Assembly: GCA_001949185.1 (NCBI GenBank)
Contig: BDGG01000003.1
Span: 1,755,270 to 1,819,269 of the forward strand
DNA length: 64,000 nucleotides
Direction of reading: 5' to 3'
Source of the DNA: Ramazzottius varieornatus
Lineage: Eukaryota > Tardigrada > Eutardigrada > Parachela > Ramazzottiidae
The notes under the pieces were generated by a model. That model made no database searches. It had not been told where the DNA came from and was given only the letters and a program-made list of their open reading frames with translations. Positions 48,501-60,800 of this stretch are shown piece by piece. Both the position numbers and the translations under genes were made by a program. The first letter of the stretch is position 1. Every line of letters starts with the position of its first letter.

Positions 48501-48538
48501 ACTTGATGTCAGAAAAGGCTCATTCGGAGTCAGAAACG

Positions 48539-49140
48539 TTAGGCTGCAAATTGGGCCGCCGATACCCACCTACCATTACACACTCCTCGTTCCAAGAACT
48601 CGCCTTTGTCCAGATATTCCTGGATCCACTGCATGCTTCTGTAGAGGTAGCTTCCCTGCATGTCGTCCTCTCGCGGTTCCCTGCTGGTCACGGGCGGAAA
48701 TAAACGGTACACGGTGTTCCGGATCGTTACTTGCAGGTTACGATGGAAGCTCCCAGTAGGAAATACTGTGTCTTGAAGAAACGCCGACAGGTCGAAATTC
48801 ATGTTCAGGTACGCTCCAGGAACTACAGTAATGTGAAGATCAATCTGCTTCTGCTCGGTGGTCCAGAAGTTCGATCCAAAGGTCCGATGCTACTGGGCGA
48901 GTCTCCGGAGCTGCCAGACTGGTTTCCACCTTAGCCGCTTGCAGAAACTCCAAGCTTATTTCCGCCTTGAGTGTCTCCAGGATGAATGCTGCTGCGGCCT
49001 CGACCGGGCATAGTACGGGCGACAGAAGGTCCAGAAGGAACTGAGAGGGTGCTTTCCGTTTCGGCAGCAGAAATGTCGGTTCGAAATGCGCCAAGAAATA
49101 CCACCACCCCGATCATAAAACCAAACGCAGCGGGGGAAGC
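48539..49140 (-). CDS. Unidentified open frames, possible multi-exon gene or relic
   Basis: Not recognised. On the minus strand a frame open from about 48880 to 48539 encodes a well-behaved sequence (QIDLHITVVPGAYLNMNFDL, FPTGSFHRNLQVTIRNTVYR, YLYRSMQWIQEYLDKGEFLE). Upstream, another frame (48840-49094) has AAAAFILETLKAEISLEFLQ and a third, ending near 48930, has a hydrophobic segment FMIGVVVFLGAF. They suggest a membrane or secreted protein with several exons, but I could not join them with splice sites in phase. The 5' side abuts the broken CNOT6 exon copy. Confidence 0.28.
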
Positions 49141-49269
49141 AATTGCAATCCATATCTAAGTGGAAGAATAAGTGGACCAACTACCATTCGTCCAAAGGGA
49201 AATCTAAACTGCAGCAGGAAGGAATATTCCACACAAGAAGGCAAACATAGTTCGGTCCTTCCGGGACTT

Positions 49270-49545
49270 TGAGTGGGTCCACGCCATGCTTCCGCAGCGG
49301 CCCGTGCTCGTTCTCCCTCCGAAGGTGTATGCGGTTGACTGGGTGGAGTCCTCCGACTGGCGCTGCCGTTGTGGCCTTGAGAGCGGTGACGGGAGTTTTC
49401 GTTTCGTCTGGATGATCGCGCATTGGAATCGTTGCCTGCTGGCACAGCATTGTAGATCTCAGCCTCAATCTCCGAAGAACTACTGTGCTGCTGGTTGTGG
49501 TCGTGCTGAAAACTCAAGTCTGAGTTGTGATGATAACGTATGACT
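49270..49545 (-). pseudogene. Broken copy of CNOT6 exon 1
   Basis: About 250 bp that match CNOT6 exon 1 (about 40625-40890) at roughly nine bases in ten, on the opposite strand. Shared stretches include agcacgaccacaaccagcag and gagattgaggctgagatcta. The encoded peptide is nearly the same (SSSSEIEAEIYNAVPAGNDS versus SSSSEIEAEIYNAAPVGNDS). The similarity ends before the CNOT6 splice donor and no LRR or nuclease exon follows. It could be a dead fragment or the first exon of a chimeric gene with the open frames at 48.5-49.1 kb. Confidence 0.85.
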
Positions 49546-49689
49546 GATGAGTGATGCAGCGAAGGCCGATAAGCCTCGTACGGTGTCGGGTATCTTCAAA
49601 ATAACAATGGGAAATTGGAAACCAAGTTAGTATAGTGTGCAATGAAGTGAAATTCTGTCTGACACAAAGGGCGAAGACCCACGTTCCAA

Positions 49690-49897
49690 CGGTGACCAAA
49701 GCGAGGAGGAAGACGGGTCCGCTGTTCAAGTTTGATGTCCATGAAGATGCGAGGTTGCTGCGTGCCACGAGGGAAAAGAACGAGTCGCATGGAGGAATGT
49801 TGTGCAGAGAACGTGGTACAATAGGAGCAACCATAATTACAGAATTATCCTTCCAGCGAGTCGATAGAAATCTTATGATGTTGGGAAGAAATTCTTA
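49690..49897 (+). pseudogene. Broken copy of the FAM50 C-terminal region
   Basis: About 200 bp matching FAM50 positions 47390-47585. The peptide [20 protein letters not shown] parallels VTKARGKTGPLFEFDVHEDV. The identical run ggaaaagaacgagtcgcatg occurs in both. Indels put the later part ([17 protein letters not shown]; gtcgatagaaatcttatgatg) out of frame, so it is non-coding. Same strand as FAM50, 2 kb downstream. Confidence 0.88.
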
Positions 49898-49910
49898 TCA
49901 TGACGAGATC

Positions 49911-49963
49911 CACCGAACTAGATCCACCGAACTAGATCCACCGAACTTTTTCGGTGGATCTAT
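49911..49963. repeat. 14-bp tandem repeat capped by its reverse complement
   Basis: Three copies of gatccaccgaacta in a row, the last running into tttttcggtggatc. The first copies can pair with the reversed end to form a hairpin. It sits just after the FAM50 fragment. Confidence 0.85.
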
Positions 49964-50240
49964 CCCACTTCTCGCTGCACTCTTAACTAATTGTCTGTCT
50001 AAAACTGAACAGAAACAGCGAGATGAAACCCCATGAGAATTCCAGAAACCAAGGAGAGTCGGTAAGACCCGTCGAGGCTGAGAGAAGAGCGACGTTAATT
50101 TCAGTCAAAGAGTAAATTCCTGATTGTTTACTTCGTGTGGTTTTGCTTCACCAGAATATTCTAAGTTTAGAGAGAATCCCTTTAGCTTCGTAAATGGACA
50201 TGTCATCACCTTCGATAAAATCGAGAATGGAATGGAAACA

Positions 50241-50543
50241 TTACGCAGCTGCGCCTTCCGGTCCTTCTCCGCCAGGCACCAGCATGACGATGTTGCTACC
50301 ATTCAACAAGATCCTTTCCAGCTTGTTAACACGACGTCCTTCCGCGGTGGTCTCGTACTCTCGAACATCGTCCAACACCATGTTGACGTAGTCATCAAAT
50401 CCGAGCAGAGTCCCAACGATTTCTTTGTTGGAGCGAAGGATGGCGTGGATGCGCGAGCCAATGCACTTGTCGATCAGCTCCAAAGGCAGCAGTGTCGATG
50501 GATTGGCTCGGCTGCCGGCGATGTTGGCTAGATTTGCCGCCAT
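50241..50543 (-). CDS. LSM5: U6 snRNA-associated Sm-like protein LSm5
   Basis: Subunit of the LSm2-8 ring on U6 snRNA and the LSm1-7 ring in mRNA decapping. Single exon, 100 aa (human 91). The Sm1 motif is visible in [20 protein letters not shown] and [15 protein letters not shown]; the Sm2 motif is [15 protein letters not shown]. The start at 50543 gives the family N-terminus MAANLAN; an in-frame Met 33 codons upstream adds sequence without family similarity. Divergent from VAC14, about 745 bp between starts. Confidence 0.97.
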   Translation of the reverse strand: MAANLANIAGSRANPSTLLPLELIDKCIGSRIHAILRSNKEIVGTLLGFDDYVNMVLDDVREYETTAEGRRVNKLERILLNGSNIVMLVPGGEGPEGAAA

Positions 50544-51288
50544 CACTATCTTTCCTATAACGAAGAGATCGAGGTACGCGAGTGGCGCAAATACAGATAC
50601 GAATATACGGACAGAAAACGACCGGAAGTGGTGTCTTATCATACCAGTCTCGGCTGCTGCAACTCAGCGTGACAGCGCCAGTTCCTCAACAGACCGAATC
50701 CTCCTACTACAGAATCTGGCAAGCGCCGTCACCAGCGATCGACGAAGATGATTGGGGAATTGGGAAAGCCGAGTGCCGAGGAGCAAACGAAGGAAAGTGA
50801 TAAACCTACAAAAGCGGAATACTGTATCTTTAAAGTCTGACATGTTAGTTGTCAAAGCATTACTCTACATATGTAAATATTCGATGCGATCGCGCAGTAC
50901 GTACACGTACGTGACGATGCACCCCCGTAGGGGTGGCGCGGGCAGTGAAACCGAACCGGAGCTGTACTCCACGTGTACAATGGCGTACTGCGTGATACCA
51001 TCGAATATTTACATTTGTACAGTATATGACAATGTCATGATATTTAAGCGATCGCGATCATTTCTTCCTGGATTCTGTTAGAGTCAGCCTTGTCATCATG
51101 TCCGGTCACGAAATGTGAGAGCTGCACACCGGGAGTGGGAGAAGAGTTCACGGCAAAGAGTGCTGGGATACGTTCCTAGATCGAGAGCGTCTAAACGGAG
51201 AGCGTCATTCATCGTTCGCATCTGCACCTGGACTATTAAATCCGCCGTCTTCTCGTCTGCCTACCTGCTGCATCGCAACCCATACATA

Positions 51289-54200
51289 ATGTCGCTTGAA
51301 CAGGACTTCCATCCCTTAAGCCACAGCCTTCTGAAGCTTTTGACGGAAAAGATCTACGAGAAGCGGAAAACAGCTGCGCTGGAGATTGAGAAGTAAGCAA
51401 GAAAGTTTGTTAGTTCTTCACTTCAGTGCTGAACGGTTTACAGTTCACTTCCGGTGCGCGTAACACTCGTCGTTTGTTTTCTTATTCCTTAGAATGATGA
51501 AGGACTACATGATTACGAACAACACAGCAATGGTTCAGAAGCTGTTGAAGGTATTGGCTCAAGACCTAACATTCTCAGATAACAGCAACTATCGAAAGGG
51601 AGGTTTGATCGGCCTGGCTGCCGCGTCCATCGCGCTGGGTAAACAAATCCAAATATACCTTCCACAAATCATTACGGTAAACGCCTTGCTTACTTACAAT
51701 GCCCTCTCGGAACTATCCGTAAGCTATGTGCTTCTTTCGTCAGCCAGTATTGTCCTGTTTCAATGACTCGGACAGTCGGATTCGGTACTTTGCCTGTGAA
51801 GCACTGTATAACGTGGTGAAGGTTGCTCGGGAGGAAACCATGACGTTTTTCCCGGAAATATTCGACGTCCTAAGCAAGGTACGGCACGCACATTCCTTCC
51901 AAGTTGAGCACACGCAATGTTTGAACCTCAGTATTTCTCCAGGGATGCAGTGACAGCGATAATAACGTAAAGAATGGTTCTGAGCTCTTGGATCGCTTAG
52001 TCAAGGACGTCGTGGTGGAAAGCAAAACCTTCGATCTGGAAAAGATGGTGCCGCTGTTGCGAGAAAGAATCTACGCACGGAACCCTTACGTTCGGCAGTT
52101 CATGGTCTCTTGGGTAGGTGAAAGATCTTTTGAAATTCGGAAAAGATTCTCCTCACAGTTTCTGTGCTTCGTTCACAGGTTAGCGTACTTGATTCCGTAC
52201 CGGAAATACACATCCAACAGTATCTACCTGAGATAATCGACGGTCTCTTCATCATCCTAAGTGATCCAAGACTAGAGATAAGGAAGGCTTGTGAAGCTGT
52301 TCTGGGAGAATTCCTGCATGGAATAGTGAATGCCCCCCAAGGCGTGGATTACCCGGCTATGATTAACATTCTCATTGCTCACTCTCAATCGTCAGGTACT
52401 TTGCGTTTCCTTCTCCGCATCTAGTTCGTGCATACGTTGTATTTTGCAGAGGAACTGGTGCAATTCACGGCGATCTTGTGGGTCAAGCAGTTCGTCAAGC
52501 TCGCCGGTCCGCAAATGCTGCCGTACACTTCCGGTGTCTTGGTTGCCGTTCTTCCGTGTCTATCCTTAGAAAGCGACAGCAGAAAAAGTACGATTCGCTT
52601 ATGGTAGAGAAGCGGTTCGACTCATTAAAGATTGCTCGAATAGTTAGGAGCTGGTTGTTCCTTTTGTAGACATTCGTGAGAACGCAAAGATGATCAACCA
52701 GGATGTCCTAAAGAACTTCCCGAAGGAAAACTCCAACTCAGAATTGTTGAACGAAGAGTAAGGCTATCGTCTTCGTGGATGAATGAATAATGTTTCACAT
52801 ATGTACGGTATTTTTGTCTGATGATTTTCTTTTTTTCACAGTATCCTGACGTTAGACTTGAAATCTATCGTCCAAGTTTTAATCGATAACCTGTCTCATC
52901 AGAACGTCCCGACAAGACTAGCCAGCGTCCGCTGGGTATTCAACCTTCTCGAATATATTCCAAGGTACCGTCCTCCATACATTTACGCTTTAACTTTGGT
53001 TATGGTAGCCTGTTTATTTATATTGTCCTCCCTGATCAGTTTTTTCGTCGTTGTGCAGGAGAACATTCAAGTCAATGGATAAGTTATTCACCGAGCTGCT
53101 AAAGTCATTACAAGATCCCTCCGACGAAGTGGTTTTGGCCGTGCTGGAGGTCTTCGCTGAAATCACTTCCGTCTCCGACAGTAAGTTTGTTGCTGCTTCT
53201 ATCACGTTCTCGAAACTGAACTCGTCGAGCTCTTTCTTGCAGAACTGGGGCTATGCTATTCTTTCCCCAACTCAAAGACCAGTATTACCTACTTCCGGCA
53301 CTTCATCCAAGAACTACTAGCTCTCTTCAAGAAAGATCTCCAACTCCTACAAGACCGCGGACACTTCATGATCAGGCAACTCTGCCTGCTGCTCAGCGCC
53401 GAAGAGATCTACACAGCCATCGCGGAAGCTTTGGTGACTGACACGGACAGCAAGTTTGCCTCGGTGATGGTCCAGGCACTGAGTGCTATCCTGCTGACAG
53501 CTTCCGAGGTCTTTGAGCTGAGGAGGCAACTACAGGGTTTAGTCCGTCAAGAGTCAACTCGGGAGCTTTTCGTCAAGCTTTACCGATGTTGGGCTCACAA
53601 CCCCATCGCAACCGTCTCGTTATGTCTGCTGTCGCAGCAGTATCGGCAAGCTAGCGAGCTCCTGGAGATAATAGCAGGTCTGGATGTGACGGTGGATTAC
53701 CTGACGGAGATCGACAAGTTGATCCAGCTGTTAGAATCTCCGATTTTTACATGTAAGGTTGTGTTTTCTTCTTATGCTTTTCTCCACCGGAAATCAGTAG
53801 ATGAGACACGGGTACCTGAATACGCTAACCTGCTCACCTCCTTGGGTTTTAAGGTATGCAGGTGCTTGCTAAGTGGGAGCATATTGTTCAACGATTTCCC
53901 CCCAGCTTTAGTCTTTCAATGGTGCATTCGAAATCACTTTGATCGAAAAATTCTTTGATGCTGACGATACTCTTTTTGTTACAGCGTTGCGAATGCAGCT
54001 CCTGAAGCCAGATGAAAACCCGCATCTGGTCAGGACCTTGTACGGGCTCTTGATGCTACTTCCCCAAAGTGAAGCATTCGACACGCTCCGATCCAGACTG
54101 GACTGTGTTCCACGACAAAGATTCAGTAATGATAAGTCGAGCTCGGTTCTTTCTATCGTTTCTGCTGAAGAGGTAGAAGCGGATCTGGACAAAGAACTCC

Positions 54201-54298
54201 TAGAGCATTTCAAGATTACTCAGTCGCTGCAACAAGTTGCTGTAAGGAAGCAGCGACAGACGAGTAGAATAGAGCTGCGTAATGGTTTTCTGTCCTGA
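51289..54298 (+). CDS. VAC14: VAC14 scaffold of the PIKfyve complex
   Basis: HEAT-repeat scaffold that holds PIKfyve and FIG4 on endolysosomal membranes and so controls PI(3,5)P2. Eleven exons in phase, 701 aa (human 782): 51289-51392, 51493-51676, 51744-51878, 51943-52113, 52179-52395, 52450-52587, 52670-52757, 52842-52964, 53059-53180, 53243-53752, 53985-54298. Recognisable blocks: [121 protein letters not shown] and [14 protein letters not shown]. The usual N-terminal TM-free start MSLEQDF precedes the first HEAT repeat. Confidence 0.96.
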
Positions 54299-54870
54299 AG
54301 TTGTGTATGCCGGAAATTTATTCACATTTGCTAATGCTCAACTGTCCACTTGTGGAGAGTTTTCTGTGATTGTATTTTTATTGTTATTCCGATTGGTTTT
54401 CTGTGATAAAGTCGAGCGCTTCATGGCAGTACTTATTCTCAGTACTTATTCGCTTTATCCCCCTTATTCGCACTTGAGAAGTCTCACTTGACCGAAACTT
54501 ATCAGGTTGTTCAGCCTTCAAAATTAATATCAAGAACCAGCCAAGCAAGGGCGCTGTTGAGGTTTTAGAATTCAGAACCACGAGATAGCCTAGTAAAATA
54601 AGGTACCTTTACGTAACGTAAGGTGTCGGAAGTAAAGATAAGCGTGATGTCATCTCCGCTAACGCAATCCATTTACATGTTGCAAATTTGATTGAGGAAG
54701 ATGCATCACAAGGCTACTCCACTGCATACGAGTGTGACATGCCAGCTTGGCAAAGGCAGTTAGGTGAATGAACTTTAAAGAACTTCGCCGTCGCGAACCG
54801 CGAACAGTCTTCTCGAACGTCCAGACATCCCTGTTGAACTACGAAGATCTCATCGGTACGCCAAGCTTCT
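54299..54870. other. VAC14-EPRS1 intergenic region
   Basis: About 570 bp between tandem genes; no gene or repeat recognised apart from a short palindrome (acgtaacgta, about 54613). Confidence 0.5.
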
Positions 54871-57800
54871 ATGATCATGGCCTCTCCAATGGTTCTGAAC
54901 GTTAGCAATCAGGAGCTTCCAGCAGGTAAGTTTGTCCATTCATTCCTCGTCGTCGAAAATCAGGTTGCGGGGTTCAAGCTGTCTTTCCCTTGCAGTTGCT
55001 CTCATCACTTACGAACTGCTGAAAAAGACGGCGCGATTCACCATCAAGGAAGGAACTGCCACTGGATTAGATCTCATCGAGTACGGCCGCAAAGAGTACA
55101 TACGAAGACTAGTAAGCGTCATATTAGTCTTAATTGTTTGTTTACAGTGGTAGTGCAGCAATGAAATCTGATGGCGCCATTGCGAAACACATGGCCCAGA
55201 CTGTCCAAACTCCTAGTCTGACCGGAAGTGATCCCCTGGAGCGAACTGAGGTACGTCCGGGTTATCCTTGGGTGTTTCCTGAATAACTTACAGGGTTGTA
55301 TTTGAATAATATTACAGGTTGATAGTTGGCTTCTTTACGCTGATGTGAAACTATCCGCGTCGAAAGATGCTTCCGCTCTTCGTGATGTTCTCGCTCACCT
55401 GGAGAAAGGCTTAGGAAGAGACAAGCAGTACTTTGTCGGGAAGAGCCTGACGGTTGCCGATGTCGCTTTATGGGTTGCTCTACGATGTACGGAATGTTTG
55501 AGAGAATATTAAAAAAAAATATTTAAAGGTTAATCATGTCTTTTATCATTCCAGCGAATCCCTCGTGGAAAGGTTTACAGAAGTCTTCCGCAGCCGCGTT
55601 CCCGCAAGTTTCAAAGTGGTACAACCAGTTGAGTAGTCGTGCTGAATTCAAGTCTGTGGAGGACAAGTTGCCCAGTTTCGACGCCACGGACGGAGGCAAA
55701 GTGGCCACGAGAGATGTGGGCAAGTTCTTCGATCTGCCAGGTGCCGAACACGGCAAATTGGTGGTTCGCTTTCCGCCGGAAGCCAGCGGATTTCTACACA
55801 TTGGACACGCGAAAGCAGCACTGCTGAACCACTACTATAAGGAAGCGTTTAGCGGGACGCTGATTATGCGGTTTGACGACACGAACCCGGAAAAGGAGAA
55901 AGTTGACTTCGAACAAGCCATTCTCCAGGTATTCTACTGGAACTCCGTAAGGAACATAGATACTGTATTCTCCCGATATCTCCGCGAAGCCTGATACCAT
56001 GGCGCCACCTACGAAAAGTGCATGACGTACGGCGGATAGACGCATATGTATGGATGACGTACGTCCTGTAGGTGGCGCCACGAGTAACGGGGTTCGCGAA
56101 GATATCGGCGGAATACAGTATACTCGTCCAGCGGTTAGCAGAGACGAGAATAGATTTCTAATTATCACGACAGTTATTCTGTTTTTCTTCGAAGGACTTG
56201 GAAATGCTGCAAGTTAAGTTCGACAAGCTTACCCACACTTCGGATAGCTTCGAGCTTCTTCTAAAGTATGCCGAACAGATGATTCGGGAAGGTACTGCTT
56301 ATGTAGACGATACCGAGCCCGAGAAAATGAAGGCTGAACGAGAGGAGAGGAAAGAATGTGCTAGCAGGTCCAATAGTAAGCAAAGACTTGAACCATTTTA
56401 ACTAGCTTTTTCTCGCATGACTTTCGAACATAGGAGTATTTTGCCGTAGGTGTGGAGACTAACCTGAAGCTTTGGGAGGAAATGAAGAAAGGTACGAAGA
56501 AAGGTCAGCAGTGCTGTGTTCGTGCGAAGATCGACATGAAGTCCGATAACGGTTGCATGCGCGACCCGACGATCTACCGATGCAAACCACAAGAGCACCC
56601 CAAGACCGGGAATAAGTACAAGTAAGCACAAGAGAACTCGGAATATTCGGGAGCCCAGTAAATGAAACGTACAAAACCTTGAGTGGCGCATGCTGTCAGC
56701 CAGTAATAATGGAAACGTGCGCCACTTGCGCCATCTTGTACGTTTCGTTTGCCGGCCTCCTATTTTGTCTTTAAAATGGAAGACTCTCAATCAAAATCGA
56801 GTGAAAATTTGTGTGGATGCTACACGAATGTAGGACTTCTGTGGAATTTTTATGGAGAATTTCGTGTAGGACATATCCAACGTATGACTTCGCGTGTCCC
56901 ATCGTGGACAGTGTGGAAGGTGTGACGCACGCTTTGAGGACCACAGAGTACCACGATCGTGATGAGCAGTACGAGTGGTTCCTCGACCAGTTGAAGCTGC
57001 GAAAGCCGCATATTTACGAGTACAGCAGACTCAACTTGATGTACACGCTGCTTTCCAAGCGGAAATTGACGTGGTTTGTCGACCAGAAACTCGTTGACGG
57101 ATGGTAAGAAAAGCTTATCCTTGTCAAGCTCACTTTCGCATTACCTTTCAAGCGTAACATATAAAAGCTATCAGTTGTATTACTTCTTAGGGATGATCCT
57201 CGCTTCCCAACTGTGCGCGGAATCTTGCGACATGGAATGACGGTGGAAGGCCTGAAGAACTTCATCGTGGCTCAGGTAACCTTCTTCGAACTTTTTCACT
57301 TTCAAAACTCAAGATCGTTACCTTTTGTTGTGTGTTGAGTCTGGCTTAGGTTCACGAGATCGTTGTCTTAGTAGAAAACCTATCCAGGTAGTTTTCTGTT
57401 AGGGTAATTTTTGGTATTTTGTTTAGGGTTCTTCGAGGTCCGTTGTGATGATGGACTGGGATAAGCTTTGGGCGTTCAACAAGAAGGTGATCGACCCGAT
57501 CGCTCCTCGCTATACAGCCGTCCTCAAGTCCGACCACGTTCCAGTTTTCGTGTCTAAAGCCGAAGAGAAAGCCAACTCGGATGTGGCGAAGCATCCCAAG
57601 AACGCGGAAGTGGGCATGAAAACAGTCTGGTATGGCCCGAAGATCCTCATCGACTCTGTGGATGCTGAGGTCGTGAAAGAAGGCGAAACAGTCACTTTCA
57701 TCAACTGGGGCAACCTGAAGATTAAGAGCCTCAAGAAGAATGGTCAAGGGAAAGTCGAAAGTATCGAAGCCGATCTGGAACTGGAAAACACCGACTTTAA

Positions 57801-60800
57801 GAAGGTTCGAAAAATAATTTAGAAACTCTAGCAGACTCTTATTGTATTGTTCTAAGAACACCATGATTTCGCAAACCTGCGTACTCATGTACAGCAGTCA
57901 ATCACGTTCATTTGGATGCGGGTGAATGGGAAAAGGACGACAGGCAGATAGCGTCAGAATGTCAGGAACCTGCGTACTTTGTTATCAGGGTACAACCTTC
58001 ACTATGTGTATGCAGGTTTCCGAAGGTGGTCGCACTTTCTGCAGCTTGATCGTTCTTTGGTTTTTTTGCAGACGACGAAGTTGACATGGTTGGCAGTGAC
58101 GGACAAAGCTCCTCTGGTTCCCACGGTTTGTATTGAGTATGGGTACCTTATAACGAAAGGGAACTTGGGTAAGGACGAAGAGTGGAAGGACTTTATCAAC
58201 AAAGACAACAAAAAGGAGCAGGAGATGCTTGGTGATCCTGAGCTGAGGAACGTCAAGAAGGGAGACATTATCCAGCTTCAGCGACGCGGCTTCTACATCT
58301 GCGATAAGGAAGCAAAGGGTGACGAGCCCATCGTGTTGCTGTACGTTCCCGACGGGAAGGAGACGTCGACGTCAGCGGAAGCCGATCTGAAAGCCAAACA
58401 AGGTACGTCTTCAAATTCTCTTTTGTACAATCGTTTCATACGAAAGATGTGAGATAAAGAGTAAGTTACTAATTGGGTGGGTTTGTAGAAGTGAAGAAGA
58501 GCGAGAAGGAGAAGGCTTCAAAAGAAAGCCAGCAAAAATCGTCGAAGGAGCCCAAGAAGGTTGCTTCTCAACAAAACGGAGTTCCCGAAGATGGACCTGT
58601 AAAGAAGTCCGGTGAGGAGAGAAAGAAGCGGAAGGAGGAAGTGCAGGGTGATGGGAAGAAGGCAGCTGACGGTCCGAAGCAGGTCTCTGATGGACCCAAA
58701 CCGGTGGTGAATGGTGAGAAGAAGTCTGGTGACGGTGGTGGAGGTGACAAGAAAGACAAGAAGGAGAAGCCTCAGAAAGAGAAATCTCAAAAGGAGAAGC
58801 AAGGCGACAAGAAACAGGACGGTGGAGACAAGAAGAAAGCCGGTATGTAAACAGTTCGGCCTCTTTGAAAATTTTGTTGGCATAGACAGTAAAGTATACC
58901 TGCGTACTTACACGCCTTAGATTTATTTGGACTACGGTACGTAGGTTCATGATGAATGCTTGCATTGGTTCATTTCAGTATGAAAACTGATATCGCCGGT
59001 CTGTTTCAGTTGTGGATTGTCATTCAACATCTTGCGTTATGTTTTAGGTGAAGGTGGCGGTGGGGACAAGGGTGGTGGCAAAGGTGGCGAGAAGGGGAAG
59101 ACCCGGCTGGGTATCGAGGTGAAGAAGGACGAGGACCTGTCAGAATGGTACGCTCAAGTTATCACGAAAGCTGAGATGATTGAGTACTACGACATCAGCG
59201 GTTGCTACATCCTCCGTCCCTGGGCGTATTCTATCTGGGAAGAAATACAGAAGTGGTTTGATGCGGGCATCAAGAAGATGGGCGTCCAGAACTGTTACTT
59301 TCCCATGTTCGTCTCGCAAGCGGCTTTGGAGAAGGAGAAGGACCACATCGCTGACTTCTCGCCTGAGGTTAGTATCTTTCCGTCCATTCAGAACTCATCT
59401 GCCGAAGTTCTCGTTGTTTCTTGTGCCATTATTCAGGCTTTTTTTCAGGTGGCTTGGGTGACCAAATCAGGAAACACCGATTTAGCCGAGCCCATCGCCA
59501 TTCGACCAACGAGCGAAACTGTCATGTATCCGACGTTCGCGAAATGGATCAAGTCTTACCGAGATCTTCCTTTGAAGATTAACCAGTGGTGTAATATTGT
59601 CGTAAGTATGAATTTGCTTCGGGCCTGAGCTTCATGAACGAAGTTTAGCAGGAATGGACTGATGGACCGATGTGGCTTTTTGTAGCGGTGGGAGTTCAAG
59701 CATCCTCAGCCATTCCTTCGAACCCGTGAGTTTCTTTGGCAAGAGGGCCACACCGCCTTCGCCACACCCGAAGAAGCCAAGGAGGAAATGTACCAGATCC
59801 TCGACTTGTACGCTGGAGTGTACGAGCACCTGCTGGCGGTCCCTGTCATCAAGGGGCGGAAGACCGAGAAGGAAAAGTTCCCCGGCGGCGACATCACGAC
59901 CACCATCGAAGCGTACATTGCAGGCAGTGGAAGAGCCATCCAGGTATATTCTTCCTGAAGCTTAGCCAGTTCGCGTTCTAAAACTATTCATGAATATTAC
60001 GGTTGGCAACTTGCAAAATTCAAACGGTTATGAAATTCGAAATATGACGTTGAGATGGTGGGACGTCGGTAAACGGAACTCGGCTCTCTGTCCCGTAGCT
60101 GCATACGTGTAGAGTGTAGCTCATGCAAGAGCTCGTGTATGCAGATAAAATTAATGAGCAACCAGATTATTTCGTTCAGTGCCTTCTGGTCTTTAATAGT
60201 AAGCTTCGCACGATTTACTCCGGCTTTCACTTTGCAGGCCGCAACATCCCATCATCTTGGGCAGAACTTCTCCAAGATGTTCCAGATCGTCTTCGAAGAT
60301 CCCACAACGGGTCAACCAAAATGCGCCTATCAGAACAGCTGGGGCCTCACGACAAGAACCATCGGTGTCCTGACCATGGTGCATGGTGATGACTTAGGCC
60401 TGGTCCTTCCTCCTCGAGTGGCTTCCATCCAGGTGCTTACATGTTTAGATCTTACGAAAAGGAAACCGGTGATTTGTACAGGTGAATGTATTTCATAGGT
60501 TATCATCGTTCCTTGCGGTATGACAGCGAGCATGAAAGAGGACGAACGAGGGCAGCTGCTCGCGAAGGCGGAAGAATACAAGCAGAAGCTGATCGAAGCT
60601 GGCATCCGCGCCGAGAAGGATGTGCGTGATAACTACTCTCCCGGCTGGAAGTTCAGCCACTGGGAAGTAAAGGGTGTGCCTGTCCGGTTGGAAGTGGGTC
60701 CGAAGGATATGGCCAGTCAGACCTTCGTGGCGGTCAGGCGAGATACCAGTGCGAAAGTCACCGGGCTGAAAGAGGCCGAAGCAGTAGGAAAGATAAAGGA

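Noticed and set aside
55096-55147. Frame break between EPRS1 exons 2 and 3 when the gtaagc donor at 55112 is used
   Set aside because: An upstream gtacat donor at 55096 restores the phase and gives a 52-nt intron, within the range of other introns here.
58403-58450. WHEP-like snippet SLLYNRF in the frame read through the EPRS1 donor at 58402
   Set aside because: Only seven residues resemble the start of a WHEP domain (SLVLYNR). The rest of the domain is absent and a stop follows, so it is best treated as chance intron translation.
58411-58965. 184-aa open frame on the minus strand opposite the EPRS1 linker
   Set aside because: Its composition mirrors the Lys-rich codons of the real exon on the plus strand; it has no domain.
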